Positions 34,245-42,888 of a DNA stretch of 64,000 bases are shown in pieces. This stretch comes from Trueperella bonasi. Its GTDB lineage: Bacteria; Actinomycetota; Actinomycetes; Actinomycetales; Actinomycetaceae. The stretch lies in contig NZ_JAUSQX010000001.1 of assembly GCF_030811535.1 (NCBI RefSeq), forward strand, positions 1,054,001-1,118,000. The letters run 5' to 3'. Each line of letters begins with the position of its first letter. Within the stretch, counting starts at the first letter, position 1. The position numbers and the translations under genes are program-made. The notes under the pieces were generated by a model. The model did not search any database and had not been told where the DNA came from. It worked only from the letters and a program-made list of their open reading frames with translations.

Positions 34245-34265
34245 GGTGTCGACGAGGATTCTCAT
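34245..34265 (-). pseudogene. Possible remnant of a PIN-domain toxin start
   Basis: ATG 34265 overlaps the antitoxin stop by 4 bases (ATGA) and the first codons read MRILVDT, the typical start of VapC-type PIN toxins, where the Asp is catalytic. After seven residues the sequence stops resembling a PIN domain and runs into the lipoprotein leader. Supported only by this heptapeptide and the operon geometry. Confidence 0.4.
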
Positions 34266-34513
34266 GAATTGCTTCGCAGGCCATCCACCAGTGCCTGAAC
34301 GTCGTCCTCACTTTCTAGTCCCATTTTTTCTGCAACTCCTTTGAAAGTGGACTGGGCCTTATAAATTGCTTGCTCGGAGGCGTTGCCGATGGTGAAAAGG
34401 CCGTCCTGATTTTGCATAAATAAGACTTTGTCGCCGGTTTTCAGCTTCAGTGCTTTCCTGATTTCGAGCGGCACGGTAATCTGCCCATTTGCGGAAACTT
34501 TGGCTAAATTCAC
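34262..34513 (-). CDS. AbrB/MazE-type antitoxin, apparently without its toxin
   Basis: 83 residues from GTG 34513, with GGAAGGTGG before it; ATG 34528 is an alternative but lies beside the palindrome without a ribosome site. NLAKVSANGQITVPLEIRKA then LKLKTGDKVLFMQ is the SpoVT-AbrB swapped-hairpin DNA-binding fold. The C-terminal helices (YKAQSTFKGVAEKMGLESED) would bind a toxin. Such genes are normally followed by an overlapping PIN-domain toxin; here only its first codons seem to survive. It probably autoregulates through the palindrome at 34529-34567. Confidence 0.8.
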   Translation of the reverse strand: MNLAKVSANGQITVPLEIRKALKLKTGDKVLFMQNQDGLFTIGNASEQAIYKAQSTFKGVAEKMGLESEDDVQALVDGLRSNS

Positions 34514-34528
34514 GGATCCACCTTCCAT

Positions 34529-34567
34529 AACTCAACTAAATCAAGAATTCTTGTTTTAGTTGAGTTT
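34529..34567. promoter_or_regulatory. 39-bp near-perfect palindrome, antitoxin operator
   Basis: AACTCAACTAAA (34529-34540) mirrors TTTAGTTGAGTT (34556-34567) around a centre TCAAGAATTCTTG; only one base pair breaks the symmetry. It is immediately upstream of the antitoxin gene, where autoregulatory operators of AbrB/MazE systems lie. Confidence 0.75.
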
Positions 34568-34632
34568 ATCAAGAAGCGTTGCGGCATGTTGTTGAGAAGA
34601 GTGTAGACGGCCAGGAGTGCCCGGTTGCCCTC

Positions 34633-34760
34633 GGAGGTTCGTCCCGTCGCTGGAGGTCCGTCCCGTCGAAGGGGATCGGTAAGCCACGGAAATCGCGGAA
34701 ATTCGTGGCTTATCGACCTCCGCGCGACTTATCGACCTCTGCGGGCGCGATCAATCTCCG
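34633..34760. repeat. Dispersed GGAGGTCGATAA-type intergenic repeat, copy 2
   Basis: Contains GGAGGTTCGTCCCGTCG and GGAGGTCCGTCCCGTCG, GGGGATCGGTAAGCCACG, then TGGCTTATCGACCTCCG and CTTATCGACCTCTGCG. GGTAAGCCACG pairs with CGTGGCTTATC to form a stem. It belongs to the family at 20517, 41014 and 42889. Confidence 0.7.
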
Positions 34761-34857
34761 TAAGTGTAACCATTCCACGCGCGGCAGGTAAGTGAACGCG
34801 CGGCGCGCATGTGTGAGTACGGTGGGCATATCTACAAACCGTACGTGGATATACGAA

Positions 34858-34904
34858 TGCCGAGGAGTTCGGGGAGGAAAGGTAAAGCCCCGAACGCCTC
34901 GGCA
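34858..34904 (-). terminator. Hairpin after the second lipoprotein gene
   Basis: TGCCGAGGAGTTCGGGG (34858-34874) pairs with CCCCGAACGCCTCGGCA (34888-34904), broken by one mismatch. It lies 19 bases past the lipoprotein stop on the minus strand; no strong T run. Confidence 0.7.
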
Positions 34905-34922
34905 GTGAGGAAAGCGGCCTGT

Positions 34923-35264
34923 TTAGCCGCCCATCACCGCCTCCGTGAGGATGTGCTGGCAGGCTGACGCGGCCTCTATGATGGCAGTCTTCTCTTCTTC
35001 GGTTGCTCCGGCGTTTTCGTCCTTTTCGACGAGGTGCACGAGGGTTTTCTCTGAGACGTCATCGTAGAAGCCGTCCGCCCAGCACTTCGAGAACTCTGCA
35101 AGAGCATCGTCGCCAACGTGCTCGCCGACAGAGCCCATGGAATCGGCGCCAATTTCGGTGAGCGCTTTGACTACCTCGTCTTTGCTTGGCTTACCTGAAT
35201 CAGAGCATGCTGCCAGGCCGAGGGCGAATGCGGATGCGGAAATAATTGCTGCGATCTTACGCAT
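34923..35264 (-). CDS. Small lipoprotein with a conserved Cys pair (paralogue)
   Basis: 113 residues. MRKIAAIISASAFALGLAAC is the lipoprotein signal, with Cys20 lipidated. The acidic helical mature part has FSKCWADGF and ASACQHIL, matching the two-cysteine layout of the protein at 33813-34163. GGAGAA stands before the ATG. It has a single-gene transcript with a large hairpin after it. No known family or role; an envelope-attached accessory protein (inference). Confidence 0.75.
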   Translation of the reverse strand: MRKIAAIISASAFALGLAACSDSGKPSKDEVVKALTEIGADSMGSVGEHVGDDALAEFSKCWADGFYDDVSEKTLVHLVEKDENAGATEEEKTAIIEAASACQHILTEAVMGG

Positions 35265-35353
35265 GAGGTTCTCCTTGTGGGTCGTTTAGAAGCGCAGTGT
35301 TGACAATACGGGTATTCGTTGAATCTTTCCGCCGTTAGCTGGTGCGCGAACAT

Positions 35354-36145
35354 CTATTCGGTGATCGGCCGCAGGCACAGGGGTAGATCAGATGGTAGCT
35401 CAGCTAGTTCGGCTCGGATGCCGGCGGCGATTTCGGCGCGGTATGCGGTGGTCATCCGCTCCGCCGGGGCAGACACGGAAATCGCGAGATTTTCTGTGCT
35501 TTCGCTGATGAGTGGCACGGCGACGCATGCGATGCCCGGTTCATTTTCTTCAAACTCTTCCGTCCAGCCGCGTTCGTCGAGGTTGGCGAAGTTGGCGACG
35601 ACGGCGGTGTGCAGCTTCTCCTTGTCGGCTGCTGTGCGGGCTTCTACTTGCGTTGCGCTCATATACCAGTCGATGAGCTCTTCGCGGTTTTCGAATGTGC
35701 CGATGAGGGCGCGGCCAAGGGCGGTTGATATGGCGGGCGTGCGTTTACCAACGGCTGAGATCACTCTGACAGATCTGTCGGGTTCGACCTTGTCGAGGTA
35801 AATGATGTCGGTATTGACGAGTCGGCCAAGATGAACCAGCTCGTTGAATCTTTGCCCTATGTGGACCAGTGCGGGGCGGAGTTTATCGACGATGTGGGAG
35901 GTTGCTGTTCGGTATTGTGCGATTGGCGCTATCCCGTTGCCCAGGCGGTAGTAGCCGGTGTGTTGGTCTTGCTCGACCCAGTCGTGTTCGCGCAGCGTAG
36001 CGAGGGTGTTGTAGGCGGTCGCTTTGTTGATGCCGAGATCTGATGCGAGGACTCCCAGTGAGGTGCCCTGCGAACTCTGTTTTGCGAGGTATTCGATGAG
36101 CGTAATTGCTCGGCTCACACTGGCTAGCGGCTTTGGTTTTCCCAT
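35354..36145 (-). CDS. IclR-family transcriptional regulator
   Basis: 263 residues. The winged helix at 5-65 reads SRAITLIEYLAKQSSQGTSL, then GVLASDLGINKATAYNTLAT. The IclR effector domain follows, with VRVISAVGKRTPAISTALGRALIG and IACVAVPLISESTENLAISV, both typical of the family. It is divergent from the hexuronate operon across 190 bases that contain a perfect palindrome, so it most likely controls uxuB-uxuA-eda-kdgK in response to a hexuronate intermediate such as KDG (inference, by analogy to KdgR). Confidence 0.88.
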   Translation of the reverse strand: MGKPKPLASVSRAITLIEYLAKQSSQGTSLGVLASDLGINKATAYNTLATLREHDWVEQDQHTGYYRLGNGIAPIAQYRTATSHIVDKLRPALVHIGQRFNELVHLGRLVNTDIIYLDKVEPDRSVRVISAVGKRTPAISTALGRALIGTFENREELIDWYMSATQVEARTAADKEKLHTAVVANFANLDERGWTEEFEENEPGIACVAVPLISESTENLAISVSAPAERMTTAYRAEIAAGIRAELAELPSDLPLCLRPITE

Positions 36146-36291
36146 GTTCCAAGCATAATCGAGCCCGGTTTGCTATGTGAAATGTTGGTTCAATTCCGCT
36201 TAAAAGCATGTATATGTGCCTGCGAACACAGTAGACTATTGTGGGTGACAGCACCCGCAGAAGGCGCTATGCTTTTAGTGTGGATAAATTA

Positions 36292-36312
36292 GCGTTTATC
36301 ATAGATAAACGC
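36292..36312. promoter_or_regulatory. Palindromic operator before uxuB
   Basis: GCGTTTATC-ATA-GATAAACGC is perfect, with 9-bp arms, 23 bases before the uxuB start. A weaker GTGGGTG/CACCCGC hairpin lies at 36241-36257. Likely a binding site of the divergent IclR regulator. Confidence 0.65.
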
Positions 36313-36335
36313 ACGTGGTTCGATGGAGAGCATAC

Positions 36336-37940
36336 ATGGAATTAACTTTAAGCGGTATTGAAAACCGCGCAGATTTTGATCGGGCAGACGTCCAGCTTCC
36401 CAGTTTCGACGTCGCTGACATGCAGGAAAAGGGCAAGGAAGACCCGCGGTGGATTCACCTCGGGCCTGGAAATATCTTCCGTGCATTCCCGGCAAGGGTG
36501 GCGCACGATCTGATTGCCGACGGCGAGCACTGGCCGATTACCGCCGTCGTGCCGATGAATCCGGAAGAGCTCGACAAGCAGCTGGGCGCAAACGATCTGA
36601 TGACCCTGTCCGTCACCCTCAATCCAGACGGCACGCGTGACTTAAAGGTGATCGCCGGTATTTCTGAGGGCCTGGCCTGGTCGCGAGCCGAGGATTACAA
36701 CCGGCTCGTCGACATCGTGAAGCAGCCGAAAGTCTCTATGATTTCGATGACGATCACGGAAAAGGGCTACGGCATCCATGATTCTCAGGGCCAGCTTTCA
36801 GAACAGGTGCGCGAGGACATTGATTCTGAACCGCGCGGTTTCCACAAAAATACGATGGCGACGCTCGCCGGACTGCTCGTCCACCGCTTCGACGCCGGTG
36901 GCGAACCGATCAACCTCATGTCCTTCGATAATTTCTCCCACAATGGTGACAAGCTCAAGGACTCGATCCTTCAGGTCATGCGCGGCTGGGTGGCCGGAGG
37001 AAAACTCGACGCCGAAGTGCTCGCCTGGGTGGAAGATCCCGAAAAGGTGTCATTCCCCGTCACGGTGATCGATAAGATCACCCCACGCCCGAATGAGTCA
37101 GTCAGCGAAGACCTCAAGGTTCTCGGTTTCACCGATATGGATATCGATCACGTGGGCCGTACACCGGTTGCGGGTTTCGTGAACGCGGAACCGACCGAAT
37201 ACCTCATCATTGAGGATGTGCTGGTGGGCGAGGTGCCGGACTTCGATAAGTACGGTGTGAACGTCACCTCGCGTGAAGTCGCAGATGACTTCGAAAACAT
37301 GAAAGTGACCACCTGCCTCAATCCGCTCCATACGGCACTGGCCACGGCCGGCGTCGTGCTCGGATTCCCAACGATCGATTCCGAAATGCGCGATCCGGCG
37401 CTGCGTGCCTTCGTCGAACGCCTCGGACGCGTGGAAGGCCTGCCCGTCGTCGTCGATCCGGGCATCGTCAGCCCCGAAGAGTTCCTCAACGAAGTGCTCG
37501 AGGTTCGCTTCCCGAACCGCTACCTGCCAGACGATCCGGCGCGCATCGCGATGGATACCTCCCAAAAGGTTGGCATTCGATTCGGCGAGACGATCAAGAA
37601 GTACATTGCTCAGGGCCGCGACCTTAACGAACTGAAGGCAATTTCGCTCGCGATCGCGATCTGGATGCGCTACCTGCTCGCCGTCGACGACGAAGGCCAG
37701 CCCTTCGATCCCTCGCCGGACCCACTGCTCGAGGAACTGCAGGGGCACCTCAAAGGGGTTGAACTTGGGCAGCCCGTCGATGCGCACCTTGTTCTCCAGC
37801 CGATCCTGTCCAACCCGTCGATTTTCGGCGTCGACCTCTACACAACTCCGCTCGCAATGCGGATCGAACAACTATTTACCGAACTTGTGGCCGGCCCGGG
37901 CGCCGTCCGCACCACCCTCAACAAGGAGATGATGGCATGA
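36336..37940 (+). CDS. uxuB: D-mannonate oxidoreductase (fructuronate reductase)
   Basis: Reduces D-fructuronate to D-mannonate with NADH in the cytoplasm. It is in the mannitol dehydrogenase family: [20 protein letters not shown] is the Rossmann start, MTITEKGYG the substrate region, [16 protein letters not shown] the domain hinge, and [16 protein letters not shown] contains the catalytic Lys. The start at ATG 36336 is chosen for GGAGAGC 7-8 bases before it; an earlier ATG at 36315 lies inside the operator region. 534 residues is slightly long for the family. The stop overlaps uxuA by 4 bases. Confidence 0.92.
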   Translation: MELTLSGIENRADFDRADVQLPSFDVADMQEKGKEDPRWIHLGPGNIFRAFPARVAHDLIADGEHWPITAVVPMNPEELDKQLGANDLMTLSVTLNPDGTRDLKVIAGISEGLAWSRAEDYNRLVDIVKQPKVSMISMTITEKGYGIHDSQGQLSEQVREDIDSEPRGFHKNTMATLAGLLVHRFDAGGEPINLMSFDNFSHNGDKLKDSILQVMRGWVAGGKLDAEVLAWVEDPEKVSFPVTVIDKITPRPNESVSEDLKVLGFTDMDIDHVGRTPVAGFVNAEPTEYLIIEDVLVGEVPDFDKYGVNVTSREVADDFENMKVTTCLNPLHTALATAGVVLGFPTIDSEMRDPALRAFVERLGRVEGLPVVVDPGIVSPEEFLNEVLEVRFPNRYLPDDPARIAMDTSQKVGIRFGETIKKYIAQGRDLNELKAISLAIAIWMRYLLAVDDEGQPFDPSPDPLLEELQGHLKGVELGQPVDAHLVLQPILSNPSIFGVDLYTTPLAMRIEQLFTELVAGPGAVRTTLNKEMMA

Positions 37941-39055
37941 AGATGACATTCCGCTGGTACGGCGAAGGGCATGACCCAATCCCGCTCCAGTACATTAAGC
38001 AAATTCCGGGGGTCACCGGGATCATGGGCACGCTGAGCTACAAGCAGGCGGGTGAAAACTGGGAGAAAGACGAGATCAAGGAGCTCGTCGAGGGCGTCAA
38101 CGCTGCCGGCCTCGAATGCGAGATCATCGAATCGGTGAACGTGCATGAGGACATCAAACTCGGCCTCGACACCCGAGATGAGCACATCGAAAACTACAAG
38201 ACCACCCTCGAAAACCTCGCCGATTTCGGTATCAAGGTAGTCGTGTACAACTTCATGCCGGTCTTCGACTGGCTGCGCACCGATCTCGCTCACGAGGATC
38301 CCGAAGATGGCTCCACCGCCCTGTACTACGATCACGACAAGATTCAGGGCATGACCCCGCAGGACATCGTGAACAACACCGCCGAAGAATCGGGCGGCCT
38401 GACGTTGCCGGGTTGGGAGCCCGAACGCCTTGCTCGCCTCGATGAGGTGATGGAACTCTACCAGGACATGTCGGCCGATAAACTGCGCGAAAACTGGAAG
38501 TACTTCCTCGATGCGATTATGCCAACCTGTGAAAAGGTCGGCATCAAGATGGCCTGCCACCCAGACGATCCGGCTTGGGATCTGTTCGGAATTCCGCGCG
38601 TGTTCAAGAACAAGGAAGACGTGGAAAAGATCCTTGACCTGCACGAATCCAAGCACCATGGCCTGTGCGTGTGCATCGGCTCGCTCGGCTCGGAAGTGAA
38701 GAACGACGTCGTCGAAATCTTGCGCTACGCCGGGGAGCGCGGCCGCCTACACGCCGCACACCTGCGCAACGTCATTCACTTCTCGGATCGGGTCTTTAAG
38801 GAATCGCCACACCTGTCTCGCACGGGCGACAACCCGATGGAAGAAGCCGTCGAGGCGATTTACGACATCGAGAAGGCGGCCGCCGACGCGGGCGAGCCGT
38901 TCGAAGTGTACGTGCGCCCGGACCACGGCCGCATGATCTGGGGTGAAGAGGGCCGCCCGGGCTACCCGCTGTACGACCGTGCACTTGGCGCCCAGTACCT
39001 GCTCGGCCTGTGGGACGCCATCGCCCTACTGAAGGAAAGGAACGCCAATGCCTAA
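37937..39055 (+). CDS. uxuA: Mannonate dehydratase
   Basis: Converts D-mannonate to 2-keto-3-deoxygluconate (KDG). 372 residues, between the B. subtilis and E. coli enzymes. The TIM-barrel start [20 protein letters not shown] matches the family opening. Metal-site residues are seen in [28 protein letters not shown] and [11 protein letters not shown]. Overlaps uxuB by 4 and the aldolase gene by 8 bases, so translation is coupled. Confidence 0.94.
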   Translation: MKMTFRWYGEGHDPIPLQYIKQIPGVTGIMGTLSYKQAGENWEKDEIKELVEGVNAAGLECEIIESVNVHEDIKLGLDTRDEHIENYKTTLENLADFGIKVVVYNFMPVFDWLRTDLAHEDPEDGSTALYYDHDKIQGMTPQDIVNNTAEESGGLTLPGWEPERLARLDEVMELYQDMSADKLRENWKYFLDAIMPTCEKVGIKMACHPDDPAWDLFGIPRVFKNKEDVEKILDLHESKHHGLCVCIGSLGSEVKNDVVEILRYAGERGRLHAAHLRNVIHFSDRVFKESPHLSRTGDNPMEEAVEAIYDIEKAAADAGEPFEVYVRPDHGRMIWGEEGRPGYPLYDRALGAQYLLGLWDAIALLKERNANA

Positions 39056-39695
39056 GCAACTACCCGATGCACGTCCGTTTTTGAAGGAGAACCCGATTGT
39101 GCCCGTCGTCGTGATTGACGATGCCGCGGACGCGGTTGCCGTGGGTGAGGCGCTCGTTGCGGGCGGAATTGCTTGCGCCGAAGTGACCTTCCGTACCGAG
39201 GCCGGGCCGGAGGCGATTAAGAACATGAGCGCTGTTGAAGGCATGACGGTTGGTGCCGGCACGATTCTCAACCGCGAGCAGGCCGAACGCGCCGCCGACC
39301 AGGGTGCGAAGTTCTTCGTCTCGCCAGGCTGGGATCCCGGCGTCGCTGACGTTGCGGCGGAACGCGACATCCCGTACCTGCCCGGTGTGCAGACGGCCAC
39401 CGAAATCATGATGGCCGTCAATCGCGGCGCGACTGCGGTGAAGTTCTTCCCCGGTGGCGAGGCTGGCGGACTGAAGATGGTTAAGGCGCTGCGTGGCCCG
39501 TTCCCGAACACGGCGTTCGTGCCCTCTGGCGGCGTGAACCCCGGCAATCTCGAAGAGTGGATCACCGATCCGGCGATTGCTTCGGTATCGGGCTCATGGA
39601 TGATCAAGCGCGACCTTATCAACAATAAGGAATTCGACAAGATTACCGAGCTTTCAAAGGAAGCATCGGAGCGAGTAAAGGAGCTACGCAAATGA
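39048..39695 (+). CDS. eda: KDPG/KHG aldolase
   Basis: Cleaves 2-keto-3-deoxy-6-phosphogluconate to pyruvate and glyceraldehyde-3-phosphate. 215 residues. [12 protein letters not shown] holds the catalytic Glu region, [12 protein letters not shown] the phosphate site, [12 protein letters not shown] the Schiff-base Lys, and [15 protein letters not shown] the end of the class I barrel. Its start overlaps uxuA by 8 bases and its stop overlaps the KDG kinase gene by 4, placing it before its own substrate-making kinase. Confidence 0.94.
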   Translation: MPKQLPDARPFLKENPIVPVVVIDDAADAVAVGEALVAGGIACAEVTFRTEAGPEAIKNMSAVEGMTVGAGTILNREQAERAADQGAKFFVSPGWDPGVADVAAERDIPYLPGVQTATEIMMAVNRGATAVKFFPGGEAGGLKMVKALRGPFPNTAFVPSGGVNPGNLEEWITDPAIASVSGSWMIKRDLINNKEFDKITELSKEASERVKELRK

Positions 39696-40795
39696 GTTTG
39701 ATTGAACTAAGACCAGCGGACGAGGTTCGCTACGACGTCGTATCCCTGGGCGAGGTTATGCTTCGCCTGGATCCGGGCGAGGGTCGCATCCGGACCACCC
39801 GGCACTTCCGCGCGTCGGAAGGCGGGGGCGAATACAACGTAGCTCGTGGTATGCGTAAGGCTTTCGGCAAGCGCTCGGCAATCGTGACCGCCCTTGTTAA
39901 AGACGAGGTAGGGCGCCTGGTGGAGGACATGATCCTTACCGGTGGCGTGGACACCCAGTGGATCAAGTGGGTTGAATCCGACGGCTACGGCGGGGCAGCG
40001 CGCAACGGCCTGAACTTTACCGAACGCGGCTTTGGTATTCGTGGCGCCGTGGGCACCTCCGATCGCGGGCACACCGCTGTATCCCAGATGAAGCCCGAGG
40101 ACATTGATTGGGACAAGCTCTTTGGTGAATACGGTTCGCGTTGGTTGCACACCGGCGGTATTTACGCAGCCCTTTCGCCGCAGTCGGCTGAAACGGCAAA
40201 GGCAGCAATGCAGGCTGCAAAGAAGCATGGCACGATCATTTCCTACGATCTGAACTACCGCCCATCGCTGTGGAAGGCACACGGCGGGCTCGAAGAGTGC
40301 CGCCGCGTGAACCGCGAACTAGCTCAGTATGTGGACGTGATGATCGGTAATGAGGAAGACTTCACGGCCTCGCTCGGTTTTGAAATTGAGGGTGCGGGCG
40401 AGAATCTGGATAACCTCGAAGTTGAGTCTTTCCGCCAGATGATCGAGAAGGCCCGCGCGGACTTCCCGAACTTCCAGGTGATCGGCACGACGATGCGCGA
40501 GGTTGTGACCGCGTCGATCAACAACTGGTCGGCCGTGGCATGGCACAAGGATCAGGGCTTCGTGAAGGCTACCCAGCGCGATGGCTTGGAGATCATGGAT
40601 CGCGTTGGCGGCGGCGATTCGTTCGCGACCGGCCTGATCTACGGCATCCTCGAGAAGGATTCGATCGAGGAAGCCGTGGAATACGGTGCGGCGCACGGTG
40701 CGCTCGCACAGACCACACCCGGCGACACGACGATGGCCTCGCTCGAAGAGATCGAGCGTGTTGTTGCAGGTGGCTCGGCGCGCGTGCAGCGCTAG
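39692..40795 (+). CDS. kdgK: 2-keto-3-deoxygluconate kinase (PfkB family)
   Basis: Phosphorylates KDG to KDPG. VVSLGEVMLRLDPGEGRI and GGGEYNVARGMRKAFG are the N-terminal PfkB signature; MDRVGGGDSFATGLIYG is the C-terminal one with the catalytic Asp. At 367 residues it is a little longer than E. coli KdgK (309). It completes the pathway started by uxuBA. No hexuronate transporter or uronate isomerase (UxaC) is encoded here. Confidence 0.92.
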   Translation: MSLIELRPADEVRYDVVSLGEVMLRLDPGEGRIRTTRHFRASEGGGEYNVARGMRKAFGKRSAIVTALVKDEVGRLVEDMILTGGVDTQWIKWVESDGYGGAARNGLNFTERGFGIRGAVGTSDRGHTAVSQMKPEDIDWDKLFGEYGSRWLHTGGIYAALSPQSAETAKAAMQAAKKHGTIISYDLNYRPSLWKAHGGLEECRRVNRELAQYVDVMIGNEEDFTASLGFEIEGAGENLDNLEVESFRQMIEKARADFPNFQVIGTTMREVVTASINNWSAVAWHKDQGFVKATQRDGLEIMDRVGGGDSFATGLIYGILEKDSIEEAVEYGAAHGALAQTTPGDTTMASLEEIERVVAGGSARVQR

Positions 40796-40822
40796 AGTGG
40801 CGGCTTCGGCTGAACGCTGCCT

Positions 40823-40874
40823 AGCGGTCTGAAGTTGCTGAGTGGCCTGAGCTACTGAGCGGCCAGGATTACTG
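40823..40874 (+). repeat. Three imperfect 17-nt tandem units
   Basis: AGCGGTCTGAAGTTGCTG, AGTGGCCTGAGCTACTG and AGCGGCCAGGATTACTG follow one another between the kdgK stop and its terminator. Non-coding; slippage product. Confidence 0.55.
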
Positions 40875-40892
40875 GGTGGTGCAAGGCTCCGG

Positions 40893-40929
40893 AAGGGGCA
40901 CTGAGCTTTGGCTCGGTGCCCCTTCTTTA
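40893..40929 (+). terminator. Terminator of the uxu operon
   Basis: AAGGGGCACTGAGC (40893-40906) pairs perfectly with GCTCGGTGCCCCTT allowing one G-T pair (40911-40924), loop TTTG, followed by CTTTAT. Confidence 0.85.
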
Positions 40930-41013
40930 TGTTGTAAATGCCATTAGTCGGATGCTCGGAGCTGTCTCCCGCCGCCCGCAGCACTAGGTGCGCCCTTGCA
41001 AGTGCCAGCCGCA

Positions 41014-41231
41014 GCACCGAATGGCACAGGGAGCACCAAACGAGGGGTGTTTGAACCCGTGTGGTGCTCCCTATGCCGTTTGGTGCTTCGGGGAGGGTGA
41101 TCGGGGAGGTTGGTGCGGTTTCCGGGGGTCCGTGCGTCGCGCGGAGGCCCTTAAAACGCGGCATATCGGGCGCGAAGTGGTTTATCGGCCTCCGGTGATT
41201 TTATCGACCTCCGCCGGATTTACCGACCCCG
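41014..41231. repeat. Dispersed GGAGGTCGATAA-type repeat, copy 3, with a large hairpin
   Basis: The left half folds: GCACCGAATGGCACAGGGAG (from 41014) faces CTCCCTATGCCGTTTGGTGC (ending 41086). The right half (TCGGGGAGGTTGGTGCGG, GGGGGTCCGTGCGTCGCG, AAAACGCGGCATATCGGG, TTTATCGACCTCCG) is almost identical to 42950-43050. Copies 3 and 4 bracket an Abi pseudogene and the DUF981-type gene. Confidence 0.75.
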
Positions 41232-41247
41232 ATGAATTGGAAGCAAC

Positions 41248-41900
41248 CTACTTGTGGTTGGTTTGCGATACTCCGTATCGATATGTGTCATTGGAGCCAA
41301 CAAGTTGAAGAATCGTTTCTAAATCCTGTTTCTTTGCTTCAATTTTCTGTTGAAAGTTGGCAACGTTGGCGAACGCCATCAACTGGGACTTAGAGTCGAC
41401 TCCGCGCAGTTGCTTTTCAAATATCTTCGGTTTCTTAGGAGAATATGTTGCAGGGCGCATCCACTATCGTGCGTGATGGCAAACGAGGTTTCGAGTTATT
41501 GATAAAGATTCAATTTCAGTAGCGTAAACGGGTGCTTTCATGTCTAAACTGGCCGCCAGTTTTCTCCAAGTTCTTTCCGAATGTTCGTCGATCTCAAGCG
41601 GCAGTTTTTCGAAGCGACTTTCGTCAAGGTACCTCGTCGGCGAGCCATTGGCGCAAAAGAAATCTACGGTCTTAGTGCGAAGATTTAATTCAACTTGCCT
41701 AATCAAGTCGAAAAGGCAGTTCGAGACGTTCTGGTCCAAGGCGATCAGATCGAAGACGTCTTGAGGATCACGGGGCCTGAGAAAATTTCTCGATCGAATA
41801 GCATGCCGTAGTTCCGTGCATATCCGAGAAAATAGCGGAAGTTGATCCTTGACAGAGCTGCGATCTGAGCATCGTTGAATTGCTGCGCGCCTAATTCGTT
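41248..41900 (-). pseudogene. Broken Abi_2-family abortive-infection gene
   Basis: Reading down the minus strand gives FNDAQIAALSRINFRYFLGY and ARNYGMLFDREIFSGP in one frame. After a one-base shift near 41773-41780 it gives RDPQDVFDLIALDQNVSNCL, FDLIRQVELNLRTK and RNLVCHHAR in another. An in-frame TAG at 41464-41466 follows, and the same frame then continues WMRPATYSPKKPKIFEKQL. The order L-x-RIN-YF-x-GY, DVF-LI-LD, I-R-x-VE-x-LRT and RN-x-x-HHAR is that of Abi_2 (AbiD/AbiF-like) phage-abortive proteins. There is no start codon, and the middle of the family domain seems deleted. Clearly non-functional. Confidence 0.7.
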
Positions 41901-42025
41901 TGAGCGATGCAGTTCTGTTCGCGGCTGCGAAGTCCCCAGCCCAATGTGACGCGTGTCCTTTTTAAATTCTGAACTTTAGGCCTAAAGTGGAGCAATTCCA
42001 TTATCACCGGTGTTAAGGGGTTAAA

Positions 42026-42814
42026 TTGTTCTTTACCGAAAGACAAGATTCGTTTGAAGATTTTATGCGCGGGCTTGAAAGCCCCGGCCTGATCGACTGG
42101 GCGGCCATGCCCACGTACAACACGATCATGGCGCTCGCGGCCGGCACTGGCCTCGTTATGGTGGCCATGTTCATTCGGGATTTCGCACGTGTGCGCAAGG
42201 GCGAAGATAACTCGTTCGTTAACACGAATGGTTATGCGACAGGTTTCCTCGTCGTCGGCATCATCCAGTTCCTCACTGGTTTGCACATGACTGTCACCTG
42301 GCCGCTTGCCGAAGGCGGTTTCGCGTACGACAACATTATTTTCGGCGAGACCACGCTTGCATTCGGAACACTCCTCATTATCGCTGGCATTTTCCTTTGG
42401 AAGAAGGGCCCCGAACTCTTGTCCGCGCCGGACCCAACGGTGTCCACGATGTCTACGCTCAAGCCGGTGTCCATTTTCGTCGGGGGCCTCGGGCTCGCAC
42501 TATTCGCCGTCACGCTTGCCGGCTTGGTCTACCAGCTGTATGCCGCTCCGCCGCAGGAGCCGGTCTCTGGATTCTTTGCGCCCTACCCGTGGTTCGAGGC
42601 GATCTTCCTTTCGGCGCTGTTCTTCATTGTGGGCCTTGGTGCCTTTCTCTTCCCGATCGCGGTGTTCCGTACGGCGGAAAGCAAGATTGCGACGACGGGC
42701 GAGGGGTTGTGGAAGACCATCTTCTGGCTTTGGATCGTCGGCGGCGTTATTTTTGGCCTGTTTGGTGCGATGAACTTCTACACGCACATCGGATTCATCA
42801 TTAACACCCAGTAG
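42026..42814 (+). CDS. DUF981-type multi-pass membrane protein
   Basis: 262 residues from TTG 42026, with AAGGGG at 42015-42020. There are about seven hydrophobic segments; YNTIMALAAGTGLVMVAMFI, TGFLVVGIIQFLTGLHMTVT and YDNIIFGETTLAFGTLLIIA follow the DUF981 family pattern. No catalytic motif can be stated. It is a single-gene unit with a strong terminator at 42829, set between two near-identical repeat copies. Family named from memory of the pattern. Confidence 0.6.
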   Translation: MFFTERQDSFEDFMRGLESPGLIDWAAMPTYNTIMALAAGTGLVMVAMFIRDFARVRKGEDNSFVNTNGYATGFLVVGIIQFLTGLHMTVTWPLAEGGFAYDNIIFGETTLAFGTLLIIAGIFLWKKGPELLSAPDPTVSTMSTLKPVSIFVGGLGLALFAVTLAGLVYQLYAAPPQEPVSGFFAPYPWFEAIFLSALFFIVGLGAFLFPIAVFRTAESKIATTGEGLWKTIFWLWIVGGVIFGLFGAMNFYTHIGFIINTQ

Positions 42815-42828
42815 TTTCACTGCAGTGA

Positions 42829-42868
42829 GCGGGGGCGGGAGCGATTGGTTCCCGCCCCCGCCCTTTTT
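42829..42868 (+). terminator. Strong Rho-independent terminator
   Basis: GCGGGGGCGGGA (42829-42840) pairs perfectly with TCCCGCCCCCGC (42850-42861), then CCTTTTTG. Terminates the DUF981-type gene. Confidence 0.92.
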
Positions 42869-42888
42869 GAGCTGGCTCTTGCCGGCCG

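Noticed and set aside
40823-40874. CRISPR-like array
   Set aside because: The three 17-nt units are adjacent without spacers and are imperfect, and no cas genes are nearby.
40319-41164. 281-codon minus-strand frame ending in the repeat region
   Set aside because: Overlaps kdgK and the terminator antisense; no ribosome site and no recognisable domain.
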